NCBI RefSeq assembly: GCF_900625025.1
Contig: NZ_LR130578.1
Coordinates: 62,001-126,000, forward strand
DNA from: Lachnoclostridium sp. Marseille-P6806
GTDB lineage: Bacteria > Bacillota > Clostridia > Lachnospirales > Lachnospiraceae
Direction of reading: 5' to 3'
Length of the DNA: 64,000 nucleotides
Numbering within the stretch: the stretch's first letter is position 1; each line of letters begins with the position of its first letter. The translations under genes were made by a program, and so were the position numbers. This document shows positions 32,275-39,295 of this stretch, one piece after another. The notes under the pieces are model-generated. The model saw only the letters and a list, made by a program, of their open reading frames with translations, did no database searches and was not told where the DNA came from.

Positions 32275-33195
32275 TCAGTTTCTTCTACGAAAAAAAGGAC
32301 CGCCCTCAAGATCAAAAAACCATACACTATGATCTGGGTTAAACTGATCTTCGACTGGAGAGATGTACACATATATTGCATCTTCATCAGCCCCACTGCT
32401 TACTGCTTCTGTATCGTACCAACCCCAAACGTCACCTGCGGGATGGATAATAAGCGAATCATCTTTAAACAAAGAGTAGATGTCGTTATACGTAACTATG
32501 CTCCTACCCTCATTATCATAATTATTAATTTCATGTTTTGTGAATTTAATCGATAGATTGTGTATTTCGTTGCGAATCTTCGATGGGGACATTGTTGAGT
32601 AGAAGTACCTATTTGCAAAATTATCCCAATATTTATAGACTCCATTCGCAGATACATCTGTTGATACTGGCAGCGTATTTGCTTTCGTCTCAGGATTCTG
32701 CTCTACGATATTTTCTGCAACAGCTCCTTTAATTTCCTCATATTTCTGCTCTCCAAGTTTTTCCTGAGCCTCTTTTTCAAACGCTCTGTAGTTGCTTATT
32801 GCCGTATTAGCAAGGGCAAGCGCGTCGGTCATCTCTGATATTTTCTTATCAGACTTCTGTTTTGATTTAAGAGCACAGAAAATTGTTAATGACTGAAATA
32901 TAATAATTGGCAAAGTCTTTGGTGCCAGTTCTTTAATGGCAGCCTTGTAAATTCCATGCTTTTCTTCACTTGATTTTGCCTCTGAGAGCATCTTTTTCAC
33001 ATCATCAAGAGTATTTAAAATCGATCGTGCATTTGCCAGTGTCATTGCAGTTGTGGCGAGACTAAATCCAATTGTCCCTGCCGTCAAAAACGCACTTTCA
33101 TGTTTAGCATAAAACTTCATTCCTGCGTAACTCGTCGACCGAATAGTTTTAACGGCTTTCAATTCAGATATTCCTTTCAAAAATTTAACATTCAT
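32275..33195 (-). CDS. DUF6353-like membrane protein (C-terminus possibly frameshifted)
   Basis: A 306-residue protein with membrane segments near 36-57 (AFLTAGTIGFSLATTAMTLA) and 93-112 (TLPIIIFQSLTIFCALKS), and a soluble C-terminal domain (DVWGWYDTEAV...AIYVYISPVEDQ). The stop follows a run of seven T on the coding strand; with one T fewer the frame continues as VEETELPYAEERIGYWYDEE to a TAG at 32217. Such an acidic, aromatic tail is what the family usually shows, so an indel is likely. Second of three DUF6353-like genes. Confidence 0.65.
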   Translation of the reverse strand: MNVKFLKGISELKAVKTIRSTSYAGMKFYAKHESAFLTAGTIGFSLATTAMTLANARSILNTLDDVKKMLSEAKSSEEKHGIYKAAIKELAPKTLPIIIFQSLTIFCALKSKQKSDKKISEMTDALALANTAISNYRAFEKEAQEKLGEQKYEEIKGAVAENIVEQNPETKANTLPVSTDVSANGVYKYWDNFANRYFYSTMSPSKIRNEIHNLSIKFTKHEINNYDNEGRSIVTYNDIYSLFKDDSLIIHPAGDVWGWYDTEAVSSGADEDAIYVYISPVEDQFNPDHSVWFFDLEGGPFFRRRN

Positions 33196-33242
33196 ATATG
33201 CTCCTTTTCTGTTTCTGGACTCTTTAGGAAATAATCACGCAT
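33192..33242 (-). CDS. 16-residue leader ORF, coupled
   Basis: ATG at 33242 overlaps the TGA of the preceding 17-residue ORF (TGATG), and its own TGA overlaps the ATG of the DUF6353-like gene (ATGA). It encodes MRDYFLKSPETEKEHI. It may be a translational coupling element and not a functional protein. Confidence 0.3.
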   Translation of the reverse strand: MRDYFLKSPETEKEHI

Positions 33243-33295
33243 CAATAAGAAATTCCCTCTATTCTTTTGTTAAAACCAATTTTATTAATGTCCAT
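33242..33295 (-). CDS. 17-residue leader ORF with strong ribosome binding site
   Basis: ATG at 33295 preceded by AAAGGAGGATGACAA. It encodes MDINKIGFNKRIEGISY and then couples through TGATG to the next leader ORF. The strong ribosome binding site is the main reason to list it. Confidence 0.35.
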   Translation of the reverse strand: MDINKIGFNKRIEGISY

Positions 33296-33312
33296 TTGTC
33301 ATCCTCCTTTGT

Positions 33313-33352
33313 AAAAGCAAAAGAGCCCCAGAATATTTAATTCCAGAGCTCT
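33313..33352 (-). terminator. Terminator upstream of DUF6353 leader
   Basis: Hairpin AGAGCTCTGGAATT...CCAGGGGCTCT-like (33322-33352) followed by TTTTGCTTTT on the minus strand. Nearly identical to the hairpin at 37110-37143 (29 of 31 bases in the stem-loop). Confidence 0.85.
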
Positions 33353-33358
33353 CCAATA

Positions 33359-33559
33359 TTATTTTGAGCCAATAATCAAACCAATTATTAACCCCGGTAT
33401 GCATAAAATCGCCAACAATATTACAATTCCTATGACGATATCTGGTATTGTTATTATTAGCGCCCCAAGACCAAATAGCGTAATCAATAACGCTATAAAT
33501 ACTGGGACGGCTATAATACAACCAAAAATCGCCAATGCTCCTTTGTAAAAATGTTTCAT
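33359..33559 (-). CDS. Small hydrophobic membrane protein
   Basis: A 66-residue protein, almost wholly hydrophobic after MKHFYKG: two to three membrane segments (ALAIFGCIIAVPVFIALLITLFGLG; IVIGIVILLAILCIPGLIIGLI). The ATG at 33559 has AGGAGG upstream. Small size and placement do not by themselves tell holin from other roles. Confidence 0.55.
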   Translation of the reverse strand: MKHFYKGALAIFGCIIAVPVFIALLITLFGLGALIITIPDIVIGIVILLAILCIPGLIIGLIIGSK

Positions 33560-33602
33560 TATCACACCTCCTTTTGGCTAAAAAGTTTAATTTTTGCTTT
33601 CA

Positions 33603-33836
33603 TTAAGAGGCGTGATTTTCCGGCGTTTTGACAGACTTATTTTTTGATATACTACCTTTCGTTATTTCTATACACTTATTTACACCGTCTAGATAACCTT
33701 TACGATATACTTCTTTATATTTCTTATTATAGCCTCGAATATAGATGATATATGTTGCAAATATAAAGATATATGATGCGGCAATTGCTATAGCAGCTAC
33801 ATATGCAAAAGTATTCATAATTTTACTATCCTCCAT
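33603..33836 (-). CDS. Small membrane protein
   Basis: A 77-residue protein with one membrane helix (TFAYVAAIAIAASYIFIFATYIIYI) and a basic cytoplasmic tail. Unknown function; part of the membrane-protein array. Confidence 0.55.
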   Translation of the reverse strand: MEDSKIMNTFAYVAAIAIAASYIFIFATYIIYIRGYNKKYKEVYRKGYLDGVNKCIEITKGSISKNKSVKTPENHAS

Positions 33837-33851
33837 TTAATTTTTTCTGTT

Positions 33852-33998
33852 TTACTCTGTGTATAAAAGCGGTTTCTCGGAATCGTCATTCATAGTGTGC
33901 TGTACGCACTCATAACAAGGTTCAGATTCATCATACTCATCGCAGTTTTTATACTTGCAGGTAAGACAATATTTATAAAAATCAACTTCTATTTTCAT
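33852..33998 (-). CDS. Small Cys-rich protein
   Basis: A 48-residue ORF: MKIEVDFYKYCLTCKYKNCDE, then EPCYECVQH, four or five cysteines in pairs, likely zinc-binding. AGGAG sits just upstream of the ATG. Proteins of this look are common in gut phages; role unknown. Confidence 0.6.
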   Translation of the reverse strand: MKIEVDFYKYCLTCKYKNCDEYDESEPCYECVQHTMNDDSEKPLLYTE

Positions 33999-34008
33999 TT
34001 TTCTCCTT

Positions 34009-34048
34009 AAAAAACAAGAGAGACCTAGAATTTTCTCTAGATCTCTCT
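34009..34048 (-). terminator. Terminator after small membrane-protein gene
   Basis: AGAGAGATCTAGAG...CTAGGTCTCTCT hairpin (34017-34048) followed by TTGTTTTTT on the minus strand. Confidence 0.8.
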
Positions 34049-34077
34049 GTTATCACATAAATTACTTTCTCTCTTGG

Positions 34078-34476
34078 TTACTTTATAAATTTGTTTAAAT
34101 TATTTTTTTGATTCCACACTCTACCATCGCAGAGGTTATTGTCCTGATCATTCTTATACGCCAATTCGGCTTCATATCGACTTTCCTCTATGGCATGTTT
34201 CGTATTGACAGCTGTTGCAATACCAACTCCAGCAGTGACAAGGCCAGTAACTGCGGTTATAACATCAATCCAATTGATTGACTTATACCACAGTTTATGA
34301 CTTTGTTCATACTTCTGAACTTGATCAGCAACACTGCACCAATTCTGAAACGCTGTAGAATACTCTTCATCTACGCTATTCTTGTCCTCTATGGCAGTTA
34401 CCTGATCTCTCCAATAGTCCCTTTCTGCAATTAACGCTTCGAGTTGCGGATCATTAGATACTTTAAATAAACCCAT
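34078..34476 (-). CDS. Single-span membrane protein with coiled-coil N-terminus
   Basis: A 132-residue protein: charged helix (QLEALIAERDYWRDQVTAIEDK), then a membrane segment (WIDVITAVTGLVTAGVGIATAV). It starts after GGAGG with an AATTATATT motif at 34493 in its leader. Unknown function. Confidence 0.55.
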   Translation of the reverse strand: MGLFKVSNDPQLEALIAERDYWRDQVTAIEDKNSVDEEYSTAFQNWCSVADQVQKYEQSHKLWYKSINWIDVITAVTGLVTAGVGIATAVNTKHAIEESRYEAELAYKNDQDNNLCDGRVWNQKNNLNKFIK

Positions 34477-34535
34477 ATATACCTCCTTAAGAAATATAAT
34501 TAATGTTTCATTAAAGACAATGATTTAAATGCGTG

Positions 34536-34730
34536 TTAAGATTCATAGTCCAACCCAGTTAAGGGCACATTAGAAATAGGCCTTATCATACCGCAAACTG
34601 GGCAAAAAGCCTTGAGCATTGGTCCACTATCATCTAACTCGTTGTAATTACATTCCAGCAAAGATTCACAAACAGGGCACATAAGTCTAACAGTGGGGTT
34701 CGTCACAGGCCCAATTCTAATTACTTTCAT
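34536..34730 (-). CDS. Zinc-ribbon protein
   Basis: A 64-residue protein with two CPVC pairs (LMCPVCESLLE and AFCPVCGMIRP), a typical zinc ribbon. Cytoplasmic, no membrane helix. Unknown role. Confidence 0.65.
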   Translation of the reverse strand: MKVIRIGPVTNPTVRLMCPVCESLLECNYNELDDSGPMLKAFCPVCGMIRPISNVPLTGLDYES

Positions 34731-34746
34731 AAAAGCGCTCCTTTTA

Positions 34747-35520
34747 TTATTTGTATTCTATATCTTGATATTCTTCATCCCATTGTTTCCATGTCTGTGC
34801 CTCTACATTGAAGTAGATGTACATACACATCGTTCCATCCTGCAACGGTTTCTGATACTGAGTAAATGAAATATATTGAATTCCATCATCAATATCGTCA
34901 TAGTTAAACCGCCAACCAATAGAATTACCAAGACTTTGCCATTTCGGGTCTTCTATACCAATAAAGTCTAAGAAGTCTCCAAGAGACGCCTCCATCTCAT
35001 GAGTAAATAACATATTCAAATTTAACTCTGCCGTAGACACAGTTTCTTCGTCTGCCATAAAAGCAATGCCATATTGCGGCAGATAATATAAGTGTTTTGG
35101 AGATTCAACGTCATCGTAAAGTTCATTTGCGGCATCGGCCTCAATTATAAGATCTTCGAGTGTTTTAGAATCTGCCTCAAGAATGTCCTCCTCGGAAGTT
35201 TTATTTTTCAAGTTGTTATATCGCTCAGTAGTAAAACCGGCTAAAGAAGCAAGCGCAAGTTTCTCTGCCGCCAGGGCATTGTGTGAGCAGACTCCAGCTC
35301 CAACAGATAACGCTGACACTGTAACCGGTAACCAATATGCTTTTATATAACTTCCTGCGTCTGGCTTTGCATTGTCTTTATAGAGCTTTTTTCCCTCATA
35401 AATAAAAAGAACATCGGCGGCTACTGTTCCACCAATGCTTAAACCAAAGAGTATATTAGATTTATTTCTTTTTAAAAAATGTTTAATGCGTTTAAACCAC
35501 AATTTCTTTTTCAATTTCAA
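34747..35520 (-). CDS. DUF6353-like membrane protein
   Basis: A 257-residue protein: basic N-terminus, membrane segments (SNILFGLSIGGTVAADVLFI and YWLPVTVSALSVGAGVCSH), helix, then a C-terminal domain with LNMLFTHEMEASLGDFLDFIGI...IGWRFNY, the most typical DUF6353 signature of the three. Third paralog. Unknown role. Confidence 0.75.
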   Translation of the reverse strand: MKLKKKLWFKRIKHFLKRNKSNILFGLSIGGTVAADVLFIYEGKKLYKDNAKPDAGSYIKAYWLPVTVSALSVGAGVCSHNALAAEKLALASLAGFTTERYNNLKNKTSEEDILEADSKTLEDLIIEADAANELYDDVESPKHLYYLPQYGIAFMADEETVSTAELNLNMLFTHEMEASLGDFLDFIGIEDPKWQSLGNSIGWRFNYDDIDDGIQYISFTQYQKPLQDGTMCMYIYFNVEAQTWKQWDEEYQDIEYK

Positions 35521-35525
35521 TCCTC

Positions 35526-36149
35526 CTATTTTGAAAAATAATGATCACCATATTTATAGGCTGGTGTTCCATATGGGTTATACTCACCTGCAGTGAAAAA
35601 TAAAATATCTCGGTCAATTCTGTTGGTTAGAGTTCTCTGAATTGATAGATAATCATCTTCCGTTACAGTGTAATATGCTCTATCTAAAGCCCCATCAGTA
35701 GCTGTGGAAAATTGTCCCGGTTGAAATATAATTTCTTTAATTGTATTTGGAAATTGATCACTATCCATACGGTTAAGAACCACATTTACAACCAATTCTT
35801 TTCCTTTTAAATCCTGATTACCAGCCTCCGCCTGAACAACACATGCAAGAAGCTCAAGGTCATCACAATAATATTCTTCTGCCAGCTCACCGTATTTATC
35901 ATATCCAGGTGGAGCAGCATGAACATTTTGAGGTTTTATTAAAAGTGATCCTGATAGAAATAGCAAAACCATTAAAGTTTTCTTAGATTTTGCGACTAAT
36001 TTATGTGTAAATGGCAGAGGCTGCTGTTCCAAGCTTGGCTTATAGTGACCATGCTTTTGGGCTATCTCAGGTACATGCTCCAAATCTTCTTTAAAAATTG
36101 AAGCATTTGCTCTATCTGCTTTTTTAGACCATTTTCTCAATAAGATCAC
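35526..36149 (-). CDS. SleB/CwlJ-type cell wall hydrolase
   Basis: A 207-residue protein. A hydrophobic segment (KTLMVLLFLSGSLLIKP) acts as signal or anchor about 80 residues in, and the C-terminal half is a Hydrolase_2 domain: LELLACVVQAEAGNQDLKGKELVVNVVLNRM...FPNTIKEIIFQPGQFS, with the active-site glutamate in QAEAGN. Such enzymes cleave peptidoglycan. Its place among early membrane genes rather than late lysis genes is odd. The start may be GTG at 36149 or a TTG shortly after. Confidence 0.8.
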   Translation of the reverse strand: MILLRKWSKKADRANASIFKEDLEHVPEIAQKHGHYKPSLEQQPLPFTHKLVAKSKKTLMVLLFLSGSLLIKPQNVHAAPPGYDKYGELAEEYYCDDLELLACVVQAEAGNQDLKGKELVVNVVLNRMDSDQFPNTIKEIIFQPGQFSTATDGALDRAYYTVTEDDYLSIQRTLTNRIDRDILFFTAGEYNPYGTPAYKYGDHYFSK

Positions 36150-36348
36150 CTAATCCTTTCTTCGGGATAGATAATGTGATAGCTAAATTAGCATTTAAAT
36201 TAGCAGTCTCGTCATGAGATAAAACTGCTAATTCATTAATGTTTACTACAACATCTATTCCAGTTTTTTTCTTTATTTCATTAGATAAAACTTTTGAAAT
36301 AATATTTCGCATCCATTTAGTTTTAATAGCCAAAATATCATTCTCCAT
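36124..36348 (-). CDS. Small hypothetical protein
   Basis: A 74-residue protein (MENDILAIKTKWMRNIISK...), with a basic amphipathic helix at the N-terminus. It overlaps the cell wall hydrolase gene by 26 bases. An in-frame ATG at 36357 is an alternative start. No family recognised. Confidence 0.5.
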   Translation of the reverse strand: MENDILAIKTKWMRNIISKVLSNEIKKKTGIDVVVNINELAVLSHDETANLNANLAITLSIPKKGLGDLIEKMV

Positions 36349-36374
36349 CTGTCTCATACCTCTTTGTTTTTTAG

Positions 36375-36409
36375 AAAAATCTAAGAGTATATGAAAATAA
36401 TACTCTTAG
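36375..36409 (-). terminator. Terminator after small membrane gene
   Basis: CTAAGAGTAT...ATACTCTTAG perfect stem (36381-36409) followed by ATTTTTCTAAAAAAC on the minus strand. Confidence 0.85.
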
Positions 36410-36418
36410 ACAAACAGT

Positions 36419-36613
36419 TCACTTTTTTTCAAGAAAGTCAGCTACAGATAATTCATAGTCGTAATAATAATCTCTCATAGCTCTATAATCATTAAACTCC
36501 GTAACAAGATTGTATAAATCTTTAGTCCAATAGACCAAATGACTTATTACAAACACTCCGAGCATAATTCCTAATGCCGCTCCGAAGATTCCTACCAAAA
36601 TATAAATATTCAT
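36419..36613 (-). CDS. Small single-span membrane protein
   Basis: A 64-residue protein with an N-terminal membrane helix (YILVGIFGAALGIMLGVFVISHLV). GGAGG lies close upstream. Its leader holds a CTTTAATGAAA sequence about 40 bases before the start, shared with several other genes. Confidence 0.55.
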   Translation of the reverse strand: MNIYILVGIFGAALGIMLGVFVISHLVYWTKDLYNLVTEFNDYRAMRDYYYDYELSVADFLEKK

Positions 36614-36669
36614 ATAGTTACTCCTCCTTTATAAAAGTGAATACACTGTTTCATTAAAGAGCCTGTAAT

Positions 36670-36945
36670 TTACGCAAGGTAATCAGATAATACGTGCTCA
36701 AATTCATTTGGCGTTATTTTATGAAAGTCCTCATTTATTGATATGTCATATAACTGTTCAATAAGCTGGATTGTTACATTATCAAACTCCACACACTCGA
36801 ACCTAATCAGAGGATGAAATGATGTAGTCTTGCCTATATATCCAATTTTTTTCTTATCGTTAAATATAATCTGGTTGTAATCTATACTATTGGGATAGAC
36901 ATATTTATTAACTAAACCTTTTATATGCTCTAGATAATGCGTCAT
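36670..36945 (-). CDS. Hypothetical protein
   Basis: A 91-residue soluble protein (MTHYLEHIKGLVNKYVYPNS...) with mixed alpha/beta look. No family recognised; AAGGAGG precedes the ATG. Confidence 0.5.
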   Translation of the reverse strand: MTHYLEHIKGLVNKYVYPNSIDYNQIIFNDKKKIGYIGKTTSFHPLIRFECVEFDNVTIQLIEQLYDISINEDFHKITPNEFEHVLSDYLA

Positions 36946-36961
36946 AAAAAACCTCCTTAAA

Positions 36962-37001
36962 TAAAAAGAAAAAGAGCCTTGGAAAAATCCATAGACTCTT
37001 T
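36962..37001 (-). terminator. Terminator downstream of 37166 gene
   Basis: AAAGAGTCTATGG...CCAAGGCTCTTT imperfect stem (36971-37001) followed by TTCTTTTTAT on the minus strand. The gap 36946-37165 holds this and the hairpin at 37110; I see no gene in it. Confidence 0.75.
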
Positions 37002-37109
37002 TATAGAAATGGGTTAAAATGTGATTATAGATTTGTCATAAGATATGCCAAAGCCGTATTCACGGTCAACCCCCTTTCATTAAAGAAAGTGAAAAAATCA
37101 CGAAACAAA

Positions 37110-37143
37110 TAGAGCCCCAGAACATTTAGTTCCAGAGCTCTAT
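37110..37143 (-). terminator. Terminator after small two-span membrane gene
   Basis: TAGAGCTCTGGAAC...GTTCTGGGGCTCTA hairpin followed by TTTGTTT on the minus strand. Near-copy of the hairpin at 33322-33352. Confidence 0.8.
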
Positions 37144-37165
37144 CTATTGATAATCAAACCCCTAT

Positions 37166-37372
37166 TCAGTTGTTTTTCTCGATCAATCTTATGGTTGCCA
37201 CAATACCGTACGGCATCATCACAAACCAAAATATAATACATAAAACCAAACTTACGTACTTATCCGTACGTGTTTGAAATCTAGGCATCGTATCCTGGCG
37301 TATGGCTACCATGACGCAAAGCAATGTATACATGCAACCACAAAGATAAAAACCATAAATAAACATACTCAT
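37166..37372 (-). CDS. Small two-span membrane protein
   Basis: A 68-residue protein with membrane helices near 4-24 and 42-62 (FIYGFYLCGCMYTLLCVMVAI; VSLVLCIIFWFVMMPYGIVATI). GGAGG upstream. Unknown function. Confidence 0.55.
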   Translation of the reverse strand: MSMFIYGFYLCGCMYTLLCVMVAIRQDTMPRFQTRTDKYVSLVLCIIFWFVMMPYGIVATIRLIEKNN

Positions 37373-37405
37373 ATAGTTATCCTCCTCATTATATGAGAAG
37401 AATTT

Positions 37406-37819
37406 TTAGCGAAGCTGGCTAAGTACCCAGAAGAACTTTCGGTATCTCGTATAAAAATATTCTTTTCCGCACGGTATACCCCGAGCTTCTAATGCAGGAA
37501 AACTTACTCCCCTTGTCACTGCTAAAAACAACCATTTTTCGATATCTCCGCCGACTTTCTTGCAACACTCCTCTATCGCGTGCATAGAATAGCTTAATTC
37601 CGCGCTCTGTGCCGCCAAATCGCCCGTTTTGTCACTCGAACATATGTTTGGTATGCTCGATATAACAGAGCTCCCTATGAGGCTTCTAGCGCGTATTTTG
37701 GCTACTTCATTCTGCCATTCTGGATACTGTAAACAATAATGTTTTAACTCATAATACCTATGCTTAGAAATATAATAAGGATTAGACCTTGAAAGCTCAG
37801 AACGAATAACAGTTGACAT
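37406..37819 (-). CDS. Phage regulator-like protein (ArpU/RinA-like by position)
   Basis: A 137-residue protein with NPYYISKHRYYELKHYCLQYPEWQNEV and a C-terminal YFYTRYRKFFWVLSQLR; this pair of blocks is frequent in Lachnospiraceae phages near the integrase. The architecture, a sigma-like C-terminal helix, recalls ArpU/RinA late-gene regulators, but similarity is not proven. Confidence 0.5.
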   Translation of the reverse strand: MSTVIRSELSRSNPYYISKHRYYELKHYCLQYPEWQNEVAKIRARSLIGSSVISSIPNICSSDKTGDLAAQSAELSYSMHAIEECCKKVGGDIEKWLFLAVTRGVSFPALEARGIPCGKEYFYTRYRKFFWVLSQLR

Positions 37820-37848
37820 GAAATGACTATTCCTCCAAGAAGTTTTTG

Positions 37849-37882
37849 TAAAAGAGAGAAGACCTTGAAAGATCTCCTCTCT
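37849..37882 (-). terminator. Terminator between HTH gene and 37819 gene region
   Basis: AGAGAGGAGATCT...AGGTCTTCTCTCT hairpin (37853-37882) followed by a short T-rich tract on the minus strand. Confidence 0.75.
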
Positions 37883-37910
37883 TGGTGTACGATTACACCA
37901 ATCTTCTCAA

Positions 37911-38030
37911 TTATCTGCCGAAAATGACTGAGAAGACGTAAGCAGGATCCTGCTGTAATGCGCCAGCGATTTCACCGATGGTAAGGTATTCATCGCGGTA
38001 CATTCTCAGGATCTCTTCTTTTACATCCAT
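37911..38030 (-). CDS. 39-residue HTH-like protein
   Basis: MDVKEEILRMYRDEYLTIGEIAGALQQDPAYVFSVIFGR, a single predicted helix-turn-helix with an excellent AGGAGG ribosome binding site. It directly follows the integrase gene and could be an excisionase-like or regulatory peptide; function is inferred from place. Confidence 0.6.
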   Translation of the reverse strand: MDVKEEILRMYRDEYLTIGEIAGALQQDPAYVFSVIFGR

Positions 38031-38069
38031 ATCAACCACCTCCTTTCACTAAAACCCTAGAATTTTTTG

Positions 38070-39275
38070 CTAATACATCTGTTTCAAAATAGCTCTACTT
38101 TCTGTCACCTGTGTCTCGGTTTCATGAATGTAATACCTATATGTGGTCTGCAAGTTTTTATGACCTAATCGCATCTGTACACTAACCGGGCTCATCCCTG
38201 CAGCTATGCAGTCTGACGCGTGTGTATGACGCATGCAATGAAAATCCCACAATGGGTCTATGTTTTTAAAATCCGATGTCTTGCCGTGAATAATCCGACT
38301 AACGTTCTGCATGGTACGAGGTCCTATAAAAGTTCCGTCAGCAATACGTACATTAACTGGTTGTATCCTTTCCCCACACTTAGTTGATAAATATCCATTT
38401 TTGTCGATGTAATATTGCGGATATTCCAGAGGTATAAAACATTTATTAATCTTATTGATATGTCTTTTTAAAATCCTGAGCGTGTCATCATCTACGACTA
38501 CATCTCGATACTCCTCAGGATTACAGTATTTTGGTTGTGTGAAATATAATTTGTTATTAGTCTCGTCATACTGAATTTGGCGTCTAATGTGCAGACACCC
38601 AGAATTTAAGTCAATATCCTCCACCAGTAGACCGAATGCCTCTCCAAGACGTAATCCACAGCGATAACCAAGAAGTAAAGGAATATAATCTGAATGCCCC
38701 TCTGGAAAGCGTGTGAATATAGCGTCTGCTTCAGTTCTTGAAATAACTCTATGTTTTCTTGGTGGGCGTATTGCGGCGGCAGCTTTTGCTCGCACGTATG
38801 GTATATAAATATCCTTTGCCGGATTGGAGGAAATATAGCCAGATCGCAAAGCATAATCAAAACAACGCCTAACACAAGCTCTTATCCGATTGAGTCTATT
38901 TCTGGTAACGCCACTGTTTACACCATCGGTTATAATGTTTTGGCACATTTTTGGAGTAATAGACGATATCTCATAATTTTTCAGTTGAGGAATAATCTTA
39001 CTCCTCAATTCTTTTTTGTAACCTTGAATAGTTGTCTCTTTATACACATTCGGACCGTGAACGTCGATCCATTCAGTAGCCAAGTCTGAAAACAGCATTG
39101 TTGTGCGAGAATATAATTGTTTAGTTTTCTTAAAATCAAGTTCTGCGACTTCTCCGGCACATATTGCTTCTTCCCTTGTCTTGAATCCACCACGCTCAAT
39201 ATATTTTTTCTTGCCATTTATCGAGCATGTTATGCGGTAATGCCATTTGTTGTTTACGAGTCTGACCGATGCCAT
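38070..39275 (-). CDS. int: Tyrosine integrase
   Basis: A 401-residue phage integrase. An arm-binding-type N-terminus (VRLVNNKWHYRITCSINGKKKYIERGGFKTREEA), a SAM-like core-binding domain (LFSDLATEWIDVHG...), and a catalytic domain with Arg in LLLGYRCGLRLGEAFGL, H-x-x-R in HCMRHTHASD, a second histidine in RLGHKNLQTTYRYY and the nucleophile tyrosine at YRYYIHETE. It lies at the prophage end and catalyses integration and excision. The ATG is preceded by AGGAGG. Confidence 0.95.
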   Translation of the reverse strand: MASVRLVNNKWHYRITCSINGKKKYIERGGFKTREEAICAGEVAELDFKKTKQLYSRTTMLFSDLATEWIDVHGPNVYKETTIQGYKKELRSKIIPQLKNYEISSITPKMCQNIITDGVNSGVTRNRLNRIRACVRRCFDYALRSGYISSNPAKDIYIPYVRAKAAAAIRPPRKHRVISRTEADAIFTRFPEGHSDYIPLLLGYRCGLRLGEAFGLLVEDIDLNSGCLHIRRQIQYDETNNKLYFTQPKYCNPEEYRDVVVDDDTLRILKRHINKINKCFIPLEYPQYYIDKNGYLSTKCGERIQPVNVRIADGTFIGPRTMQNVSRIIHGKTSDFKNIDPLWDFHCMRHTHASDCIAAGMSPVSVQMRLGHKNLQTTYRYYIHETETQVTESRAILKQMY

Positions 39276-39295
39276 AAATCCTCCTAAAGCGGCAC

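Larger units (their letters stand above)
4210..39116 (+). repeat. Dispersed oriented motif ATATAAT across prophage
   Basis: About 42 copies of ATATAAT on the plus strand (coding-strand ATTATAT, mostly AATTATATTY), 35 of them between 19.4 and 39.2 kb, about one per 570 bases. The reverse orientation is seen only about 3 times in that stretch. Examples: 14093, 15792, 19853, 21070, 24178, 25746, 27506, 29692, 34493, 35727, 38541, 39110. Copies lie in all three reading frames of genes and in gaps. Confidence 0.8.

Noticed and set aside
33285..33521. 78-codon ORF rich in Tyr and Asn overlapping the small hydrophobic gene
   Set aside because: It overlaps a better-supported membrane protein gene with AGGAGG and runs through the terminator hairpin.
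19400..39116. The ATATAAT copies as antisense sigma-A promoters
   Set aside because: No consistent -35 element lies about 17 bases upstream of the copies I inspected; only the one at 4570, which is part of TATAAT with TTGAAT, looks like a promoter.
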